DNA of 64,000 nt from Gambelia wislizenii (taxonomy: Eukaryota; Chordata; Lepidosauria; Squamata; Crotaphytidae), in contig JAUMIR010000005.1 of assembly GCA_030847615.1 (NCBI GenBank), positions 109,149,116 through 109,213,115 of the forward strand, given 5' to 3'. Shown here in pieces: positions 56,740-64,000 of this stretch. A program made the position numbers and the translations under genes. Each line of letters opens with the position of its first letter. Position 1 is the first letter of the stretch. The notes under the pieces are model-generated. The model was not told the DNA's origin. It saw only the letters and a list, made by a program, of their open reading frames with translations, and made no database searches.

Positions 56740-57495
56740 TAAATTAACATTATTTAATTAATGTTTACTGATGCTAACAGTATGTTCAGTTTTATGTAAT
56801 AGTGCAAAGCTAGCAAAGCACATCTTTAAACAAGAGACTTTGAGGTGCTGGGTAGTCTCTCTTGGCCATGCAGATTTTATTTCCCTCTATAAATATTTGC
56901 TCAGATGTCACTGTTTAAAGATAAACCAGTTTGGGTAGTGCTACTAATATGCAACCTTTCCATCAGGAACACGTCATGCATGCTGTTACAGTACCTGGAA
57001 TTTATAACTGAATTTTTGGAGTTTCTCAAGCTGTTTTGGAATTGCATGTGGATTGGTAATCCCTGGACTAAAACTAGGCATCTACTAAAGTCCTTGTGTT
57101 GGCTAAATGGATACTGATCAATGGGAATTCTTTGCAGAAGTACAGTATAGCTACAACTCTATGGTTGTTAATAAAGGTGTAGCTATAAGGAGAAGGAGGA
57201 AAACCAGGGCCTTTCTCTCTCCTTGAGAATTCTATCCCCCAAATTAGTTTCCCCTGCAATGCCCAAATTTCTAGCACTATAGAGAATGAAACATAAAAAC
57301 TGTTCACACCAAAATCTCCTCAATTTGCTGTGTTCCCATTCCCTTGGTAACTTTGCCCGCCACTTTTCTTTGGATGACTAAATTGTACTTCTAAATTTCT
57401 ACTTCATTTTTAAGATACTGCAATGCTAGAAATGTAAGACCCTCATTTTTGCCCCATCATTTACACCCCTACTTGGTAATAACCCCATTGAACTC
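56740..57495. other. No gene seen between two inverted LINE copies
   Basis: AT-rich spacer. The short frames at 56905-57117 and 57074-57307 are not recognised. Confidence 0.4.
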
Positions 57496-57499
57496 AGTA

Positions 57500-57912
57500 G
57501 AACCTCTCTCTGGCTTTTCTTCGCAAATGAAGATTCAGGAAGTACTCATCCCGCACTTTCTGCAAGCACGCTGATGACTAAAAAGACCAATCTGAGATAA
57601 GTCCGGTTGCAGAAAGCACAGCAGAAGGTCTCCTTGGGTGATGTTTCTGGGTTGTGATTCTTCCTGCGTTGTCGTTTCTCTTCAAGACTTGTTCGGCATG
57701 AGTTCTCAAATAAGGCTGCAGCATTGTGGATAGTGTGTCTCCATGCCTCCTGATGTGAGGCCAGGGCGGACCATTGTTGGTGATCAACTTGGCCCAGCCT
57801 GAGATGCTGTTTCAGGGAGATGCTTTTTGGAGTGCCCCTCTTACGTTGACCCATGACAATTTCACTGTAGAGTACTATTTTTGGGAGGCAATGGTCCTCC
57901 ATCCTAGAAACG
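57500..57912 (-). mobile_element. 5'-truncated LINE (C2H2-finger type), copy C
   Basis: Minus strand: SRMEDHCLPKIVLYSEIVMG, LRLGQVDHQQWSALASHQ, AALFENSCRTSLEEKRQRRK and the finger start FCCAFCNRT, after which the frame shifts. The family's C-terminal Cys2His2 finger is thus visible as its first Cys pair. The 3' end CTCTCTCTGG on the plus strand corresponds to the (GA)n tail. It lies inverted to copy B. Confidence 0.75.
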
Positions 57913-58065
57913 TCAAAAATAGACATATATAAGGAATATGCTGCTCATATTTTTAGTGCATATATAATGTATATGCAATAACATATTGATTTTAGTATTT
58001 CACTAATTGTTTATCTTGAGTTTCTAAAAGAGAGCAAACATATGTTACAAGCATATGAAATATTT

Positions 58066-58215
58066 TTATGTGCGTGTATGTGCCTTTGAGTCACAAGGCA
58101 ACTTATGGCAACTCCATAGATTTCATAGGCAAGGAATACCTAGGAATTTCTTAGGCAGGGAATATTCAGAAGTGTTTTGGCCGTTTTCTTCCTCTGAAAT
58201 GTAACCTACGGCATT
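58066..58215 (-). mobile_element. Squamate SINE/BovB 3' half, antisense
   Basis: ATGTGCCTTTGAGTCACAAG, CAACTTATGGCAACTCCATA and TTTGGCCGTTTTCTTCCTCT follow the reverse complement of the Sauria-type SINE tail and middle (compare 16586-16809). Confidence 0.65.
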
Positions 58216-58219
58216 TGGT

Positions 58220-59500
58220 ATTCAGAGGAAAGTTGGGAAGGATTGCATTCCTTCCTTTTCAGAATGTTTGTTTTTCCTCACAAACCCCTTGACATGAGTG
58301 ACACAGACAAACGGAATATAGCTTCGTTCCCTGAGACAATCACAGAGAACATCCCAGAGGGCACAACAATGGGTCCCCCCCCCCAATAGCCTATCCTAAG
58401 GACAATTTTTTACAGGGAGTAATATCTTTTATACATGCATTTTTTAAAGGGAGCAAACAAAGGTTATGCATGGCCAGAAGCAAACCTTAGAATTTTACTC
58501 TAAATTGACTCTCAGAAATTTGAAAATATTATATCATAAAACATTTTCATAAAGACTGGGCAGATGTCCCTCACCAAATTTCTCCTCTCCATTCTCACTA
58601 AAAGAATAGTCCAGGAGAGGGGCATCTTGTGTGAAATTCACATAACTGTGCAAGACACACACAGAGAGAGTTGTAGGGTGGGGCAATAGGATTTTCTTTC
58701 CCACATATTTTCTCCAATTCATTTGGAGTATGTTAAAGGTGACAGCCACTTTTAATTACTGGGAGGTACAGATACTATACTGCCACAGTTTGAAAAAGTA
58801 GTGTGACACTATTAAAGAATGCCATTTCATTACACATCAAGGTGCATACTCTTCAACATTTCACACACACGGACCACCATCCCCTTTCCTCTTACTGGTG
58901 TGGCTGATGTTGCTGTTCCCATCTTGGCCCTACATCTGCCACTGCTGTCTCCTCACCCTCCACCTCTGAGTCCTGCGCAAGCACTGGCTGTTGTTCTTCA
59001 ACTATTCAAACACTCAGCTGGGGGAGCACTTCAGGGCTAGGCTGGAAGCTAGTATGCTTCACCTGTGGTGATGGTAAGGCATTGCCACTTGGCATAGTCA
59101 GTGAAGGTTCAGCTAGGCTGGGTAGAGGAAGCAGAACTGGTGAAGATGAGGATTCAAATGATTTGGCCCTTAGCAATGTGTTGTTTCTGGTGCACAGTAG
59201 TGACCATGATAACTGAGACTGTGCTACCAGCCAGAACACTCCCAACCTCCTGAGCCCACAATAACTGGCAATATTTAATAATTTGACCTTAATGTGGTCT
59301 TCCACATAAGCTGCAGTGGAGCAAGGACCCCTGAAAAATCCCGAAAGACAAAAAGACAAGTCATGCATTGCTTTAGGGAGAGGCCATGGAAATGTCCATA
59401 TCTTAAGGTAACACAAAGGTCAAGACCTAAGGAAATGCTTCCTGAAGATACCTGGTGTCAGACAATAATCACATCATCAATAGCTAAAGGTAATCATTGT
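58220..59500. other. No supported gene; possible old retroelement
   Basis: AAGGCATTGCCACTTGGCA (59076-59094) has an inverted partner TGCCAAGTGGCAATGCT at 60404-60421. Several frames of 70-136 codons show no domain. Confidence 0.35.
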
Positions 59501-60000
59501 TTGTAAATAGAACCTTTCCTGGACCCTGAACTTGCAATGGAGGAAGTAGCTCATGCTATTCAATTCAACCAAATGGCCCATTACAGAACAGCTAACATAT
59601 CCAGATATCCATTGTTTAATCAGAGGACTCTCCTGGAAAGCATTGTTTCTCACTCAAAATCACATCCCTCAGTGCTCATTTTGGGTATAAATACAAGTCC
59701 AAAACTGCACCTCTTTGCTTGTAGCCATGAGTTCTGCCCTCCATGCTGCCAGTTTGCTGTGTGCCTTCATAGCCCCGTTCTGAGATCCCAGGATCTAGAG
59801 GACAGGTCTTACCACCCACAACATATTCCTATTCCCCTATCCAATTGTTTCCCACTTTACTTAGTTTTGTGTGAATGCTTCTTGCGTGACTGTGCATGTG
59901 ACTGGTGTTATTTTTGAACTCTTAATAATAAAGATCATCATTAATTTTACATTTAGTGTGTATTCCATCCAGGCTAGTACTGGTATACACAGGTGGAAGA
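59500..60000 (+). repeat. LTR-like segment
   Basis: GGGTATAAATACAAG at 59684 (TATA-like) and CTTAATAATAAAGATC at 59920 (poly(A)-signal-like) lie about 240 bp apart, as in an LTR. No clear ends or target duplication. Confidence 0.3.
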
Positions 60001-61235
60001 TCCCCAAGTTGCACCCTCTTGCATTGCTAAGCCACGTTACTACTAATTTCCCCAAAATATTAGTAACTCGATCTCACATGGAATTTCCATGTCACTAGCA
60101 TTCAGGGTAACAACTGCTGTTTCTTCCTTCTCTGTTTGTGAGGTATAAGACAAGATGGAAGTAACCTAGAACCAACTGCTAGTGCTGCCACTGTCACCAC
60201 CACTACTGCTACTTTTGACTCAGTGCTAGTTCCATGGACCCATGGAACTGTGTAACAGCAACAACATGTTGCTAAAGGATGAGTTGCTGCCCTCCTTATT
60301 TTAACTGTTGTTGCTTCCTCCACCCAGTAAGGTTGTTAAGGGCTCAGTCACTGCTCTCCTCCTCTTGCTTGCATCATCTTTTTGTACCCAAGACTTTGCT
60401 AGCTGTGCCAAGTGGCAATGCTGTAAACATTTTGCCCATAACATTGTTTCAATTAAACCTTGGATTTGGGAGGATGAATTTTAAAACCAAATGAAAAAGC
60501 AGGAGGGCAGATGAGTAAATATGGCTGCCCCATTTGAAGTGGGGCAATTGGAAGGTGTATGGTTTCCCAGGGCATTCTAGCCCCATCTTCAAACTGTTGT
60601 TTTCAAAATAGGCAGTACCATCTCCAGACCAGATGCAGTGGATGTGGCCCCTGCCAGCAGGCAGATGGATTCTAAAAACTTTTTACTGGCATCATGGCCA
60701 AATGTTAACAGTTGTTCAGTGGCACTAGAAGGATTATTTTGTGTTCAATAGGTCCTGCTGGGTAGTTTCACTTTAGCCTTGCAGCTCAAGGCTGAGAACA
60801 GACTGCGGAGTATACTTCCTTTTAGCAATTTTCTTGTACTATTTCTATAGCTGTTAGTATGGAAGGTGGGTCCTATCTGCATCACTCTTTTTCCTTTGTT
60901 TGGTTCTGACCTAACCCCCCAGGGCTACATCCTCCTACTGCTTCATCCTGATGGAGTACACCCCAGCCTAAGGGGCCCATTATCCAGCCATGAAAAATCA
61001 AAGTGCTGCCTTTCAGACAAATTTGTTGCTTAGAGGTTCTCATTCTACCATTTTGCAAAGGCACGCTGGAACTCATCAGGTAAATGTCTATGATGCTTTC
61101 TTCTTCCATAGACCACCTGCTACATCATTTACTTTTCCACTAGTGAAGTGTGGAGGTTTTTAATACCAAATAAAGACTTGGGAGGGCCTGGATCTATTGC
61201 CAGTTCCAGATCAGAACAGTAGGTGGAGTAGCTTT
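60001..61235. other. No gene seen; shared repeat at 60600-60800
   Basis: The part around 60688-60740 matches 51664-51720. GC content is slightly higher at 60130-60400 with CCACTGTCACCACCACTAC. Confidence 0.4.
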
Positions 61236-61237
61236 TA

Positions 61238-61310
61238 GCTTTAATTAATTTAGGTATTTCTAACCCACTCTTCAGCCCCAAGGGTTATCAGAGCGGCTTA
61301 CAACTTGTTA
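61238..61310 (-). mobile_element. LINE/SINE 3'-tail fragment, antisense
   Basis: TTTCTAACCCACTCTTCAGC and ATCAGAGCGGCTTACAACTT are the reverse complement of the tail seen at 31300-31380. Confidence 0.55.
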
Positions 61311-61361
61311 AGCAATAGCAATTTACACATCAACACTGCATTAAGCAGTTTCTAATATGTA

Positions 61362-61595
61362 CAATTGTCCCTTCATATCCACTGGGGTTTGGTTATAGGA
61401 CCCCCCCCCCCCGCCGCGGATACCAACATCCGTGAATACTCAAGTCCCATTATATGCAATGGCAAAATGGTGTCCCTTATATAAGATGGCAAAAACAAGG
61501 TTCGCTTTTGGGATTATTATTTTTTAGAGACTATTTTCAAGCCGTGGATACTTAAATCCGTGGATACCCAATCCGTGGATACGGAGGGACAACTG
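61362..61595. mobile_element. Tigger/pogo-like MITE, copy 4, in TMEM38B intron 1
   Basis: CAATTGTCCCTTCATATCCA and (reverse complement) CAGTTGTCCCTCCGTATCC are the terminal repeats. CGCGGATACCAACATCCG and CGTGGATACTTAAATCCG lie inside. A TA precedes the left end. The most CpG-rich Tigger copy here, hence probably the youngest. About 250 bp downstream of the exon 1 donor in transcript order. Confidence 0.8.
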
Positions 61596-61699
61596 GTCTT
61601 AGCTAAGCACCGAGGACAACCTGCAGGTAGCAGAAGACTGAAGGCAGCTTGGGTGGTGGGAGAGGCTGACAGCCCAGGCAGCTGATGAAATGCTGGCTT

Positions 61700-61985
61700 G
61701 CCTCTTCTCTCCCCGTATTGGCAGCAAGGCACTCTGCACATGCTCAGGAGCTGCGGTTCCTTCCCAGAACCCAACACAGGGACACCCGGAGCGGCCCAGG
61801 CAGGGCTGGCCCTTCGCCCCACCGTCCCCACTGGCTCCCTCACTCACCCTGCTGCTTCTTCAGCGCCATGACGGAGGCCGCATAGTGCGCCAGGTCGAAG
61901 AGGGGGAACATGGGCAAGCGGGAGAACCGCAGTGGCACCTCAGCCAGCGGCAGCTCCATCGCCGGCCCACCTGAAGACGCACATA
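61700..61985 (-). promoter_or_regulatory. CpG-rich island around TMEM38B exon 1
   Basis: About 18 CpG dinucleotides in 285 bp, against a CpG-poor background, and high GC. It covers the first coding exon, the start of intron 1 and the leader. CpG islands commonly mark vertebrate promoters. No TATA box is seen upstream. On the minus strand a donor-like CCGGTAAGTATG at 61986-61997 lies just upstream of the ATG and may be chance or part of an alternative leader. Confidence 0.6.
61848..61959 (-). CDS. TMEM38B: TMEM38B (TRIC-B) first coding exon, partial gene
   Basis: Thirty-seven codons plus one base, starting at ATG (61959-61957) in a good context (G at -3 and G at +4). They encode an N-terminus with FSRLPMFPLFDLAHY followed by ASVMALKKQQ. 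This fits the start of TRIC-B, a three-fold symmetric monovalent cation channel of ER/SR membranes that provides counter-ions for calcium release. The FSR-x-x-MFP-x-FD-x-AHY pattern and SVMA-basic stretch are closer to TMEM38B than to TMEM38A (which has SILYLK). The exon ends CAGCAGG before GTGAGTG (61847-61841), a strong phase-1 donor. It sits in a CpG-rich region and has higher GC than its surroundings. The remaining exons, including the selectivity-forming helices, would lie further left on the minus strand; I could not find them in this window. Identity is from recalled family sequence, not a search. Confidence 0.8.
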
Positions 61986-61999
61986 CTTACCGGTACTTT

Positions 62000-62930
62000 A
62001 ATGTTAAGCCCTATCTGACTGTATCATAACTTAAAGTGTATTAGGCTTCGCACAGACTTCAGCAGTTCCTTTACAAAATTCATCAGAAAAGAATTTGTAC
62101 CGCCACCACCACCACCACCACCACCACCATCATCCTATCACTGAGTGCTTGGCTAAATCAAATGTCAACTGTTTTCTATTGTTGTGACTGAGAGCAATAT
62201 TATTTTTATGTGCCCCACACAGGAGATATCTATGAATTTAACAAGAAATAACATACAGGAATTGGTGAAAATTTCATTTGTACATTTTTGGACACTTTTC
62301 TACATTTTTATAAAACACTATCTAGACTTTTCTGCAAAAGTTATTGTTTCCTCCAAAAATTGACCCAGACTGCACCCATGGCTCAACACATTGTAAGGCA
62401 TAAAATACTTGTTTCTTGCACAGAATATTGAATTCACATTTTGCCCAGTATCTTGGCTTCTGTAAGGTCTATAGATGTACTTTCAAATAAATATATAAAT
62501 AAATAAAGCTTGAAAATCAGGCCAGCCAAAAAGTGTCAATGGGCACTGGATGACATGCCAGGAATCTGGGTAAAATCTGGCCAAATGGGTAATATTACAA
62601 CTCTATGCATTCCACAGGGTTATGCCAGCATATTTTTGAAATTAGACATGATTCACAATATTTTATCAATTCACCTATAATTTAAGGGACATTTTTTGGA
62701 ACTCTTTGGAGATACACAATTTGAGGAACTTAAACAGCATTAATGTGACCACAAAAGATTTATTATATAGTTAGAATTAAGCTTCATTAAAAGAAAAGAT
62801 GTCTTCTGTGATAAAAAACACCAGTTACTAGCTTGGGCTGGTTATACTAGCTATGATCTTATCTGTATTGTAATAGTTTGACTGTAATCATACATGCTCC
62901 CAGCAACCTCTAACCTAAGTAACTTCAATG
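62000..62930. other. Upstream flank of TMEM38B; no gene seen
   Basis: Contains a (CCA/CAC)n tract at 62102-62129 and then AT-rich DNA. Any distal promoter element cannot be recognised by eye. Confidence 0.4.
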
Positions 62931-62934
62931 ATTT

Positions 62935-63385
62935 GTATGTGGAACTGCCTTTGAAGACGGTTTCGAAGCATCTATTATGGCAAAAAATGGCACCAAGTTT
63001 ACTTACTGGAATTGATCATTATGGTCATACTATGCCTTTATCATCTTCACTGGCTCCCAATTAGTTTCAGGGCCCAATTCAAAGTGTTGGTATTAACTTA
63101 TGAAGCTATTCCCATACACAGCTTGGTCCAAGAGTATATGAAGGAGCATCTTTCATTTATATTCATGCCTGACCCCTGAGATCATCATCAGAGTACCGGT
63201 ACCTACTTCAAGTGGCCTTACATGGTAAGATATGTCAAGTGGTGACTCAAGCATGGGCCCTTCCAGTAGCAGCCACCCCAGTTGACAGAATAGCTTCTCA
63301 GAGCGATCATGCACCTTCTTGTTGATTTTTTCAGCATTTGGATATTCTTATTCTCTCAGGATTTAAAATCTTCTAATCTTCTATT
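62935..63385 (+). mobile_element. L2-like LINE, C-terminal fragment
   Basis: Broken frames give PLKTVSKHLLWQK, LHWLPISFRAQFKVLVLTYEA (in two halves across 63050-63105) and WFFQHLDILIL-like sequence. The HWLPI..R.QFK.L.LTY.A pattern is the classic end of L2/CR1-type reverse-transcriptase ORFs. No intact frame. Confidence 0.65.
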
Positions 63386-63396
63386 TCTGCTGCCAT

Positions 63397-63580
63397 TAGT
63401 GTTGCCAGATTGAAAACTGGAGGTGGCTCCTGTCCCTTTAAGGGTTTGTGAAGAAGTGGGAATTTCAGAAGGTGTTGCTTATCATGCAACCAAGTAACAG
63501 ACAACACTGGTGAAGTTGCCTCTTTTAAACAACCAATAAAGGGACAGGAGTCCTCTCTAGTTTAAAAACTGACAACCCTA
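63397..63580. mobile_element. hAT-like MITE (GTTGCCAG...CTGACAAC ends)
   Basis: TAGTGTTGCCAGATTGAAAA and TGGCTCCTGTCCCTTTAA on the left mirror AAAGGGACAGGAGTCC and TTTAAAAACTGACAACCCTA on the right. 184 bp, with no coding part and no clear target duplication. Confidence 0.6.
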
Positions 63581-63589
63581 GCTTTGGGG

Positions 63590-64000
63590 TGTTATTTGTT
63601 TTTCTCACATATTCCCTTGAGGGCTATGAACTACTAATAAATCACTGTAATTAATGAATGAATATAGAGATTTCCCCTTTTCGGAGTAAGCAATTAGGAT
63701 ACCATTTTGAAAGACTACACAATTTTTTAAAAAGTGTTTTAATAGCAGCGGTAGTACATTTCTGCACACACACATTTACTCATTTACTCATGTATTCCAA
63801 CATACACCCACGGGGCAGTGGGGGAAATGCTTTCCTATAATAATGTTGAAAAGGTCATAAAGAGACCACTTATTTCCACTCAAACTGAAGTTTTTTTCTA
63901 ATCCTTGAGGAAAAATCCTTAACCAAATGGACAACTCTCCGCTCTTCATTTTCATAATTGGGTAGAGAAAGCTGAGGGTGTCCACTCTATCAGTCATAAG
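63590..64000. other. No gene seen
   Basis: AT-rich, with CACACACATTTACTCA-type simple sequence at 63766-63790. The two frames here are not recognised. Confidence 0.4.

Noticed and set aside
59076..60421. Inverted 17-19 bp pair as transposon ends
   Set aside because: The match is short and isolated, with no target duplication or internal support.
61517..61885. Long minus-strand frames overlapping the TMEM38B exon
   Set aside because: They are in other frames of the exon and intron; the CpG-rich composition removes stop codons.
61986..61997. Upstream donor CCGGTAAGTATG as the end of a 5' UTR exon
   Set aside because: The only acceptor-like site before the ATG is about 17 nt away, too short for an intron; probably chance.

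Overview
This window looks like nuclear DNA from a squamate reptile (lizard or snake). It has no bacterial-style gene packing. It contains a squamate-type tRNA-derived SINE with its BovB-like tail, BovB (RTE) fragments, several CR1 and L2 LINEs, Ty3/gypsy, Ngaro-type and Penelope-like retroelements, pogo/Tigger and PIF/Harbinger-type MITEs, and many (TA)n, (CA)n and (AAAT)n tracts. The species assignment is an inference from this repeat mix.

Only one host gene can be supported. On the minus strand at 61848-61959 lies a first coding exon that reads like the N-terminus of TMEM38B (TRIC-B, an ER/SR trimeric intracellular cation channel). It ends in a GTGAGT splice donor and sits in a CpG-rich stretch (about 61700-61985). 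Transcription runs leftwards, so much of the window may be TMEM38B intron 1 or sequence beyond the gene. I did not find a second exon.

Layout. 0.3-3.6 kb: a decayed Ty3/gypsy element (gag, protease, integrase, no reverse transcriptase), split by a Penelope-like foldback element and cut by a CR1. 4.2-6.1 kb: a solo LTR inside a tangle of direct and inverted LTR-like repeats. 7.3-8.1 kb: a 5'-truncated LINE with a 35-bp target duplication. 8.5-9.9 kb: SINE arms, a MITE and an L2 remnant. 10.0-10.6 kb: a 562-bp Penelope-like palindrome carrying decayed hammerhead-like cores. 12.5-16.9 kb: Tigger MITEs, CR1, BovB and a complete SINE. 20.8-24.8 kb: a chain of interspersed DNA elements. 30.4-32.9 kb: GC-richer repeats, a Harbinger-like palindrome and a retroelement-like repeat. 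34.2-37.7 kb: a long antisense L2 with 5' tandem monomers. 39.0-45.2 kb: LTR-like blocks and an Ngaro-type tyrosine-recombinase/SGNH remnant. 47.7-51.1 kb: two CR1s in opposite orientation, each carrying a younger insertion. 54.0-54.4 kb: a TTAA-flanked palindrome. 56.3-57.9 kb: two inverted copies of the 7.3-kb LINE. 61.4-62.0 kb: a Tigger MITE and the TMEM38B exon. 62.9-63.6 kb: an L2-like tail and a MITE. The rest is AT-rich sequence in which I see no gene.

Nearly every long open frame is a fragment of a broken retroelement. The most rewarding object is the Penelope-like foldback family: three copies, the same asymmetric tail, 9-14 bp target duplications and hammerhead-like cores. I do not see a new multi-gene system.
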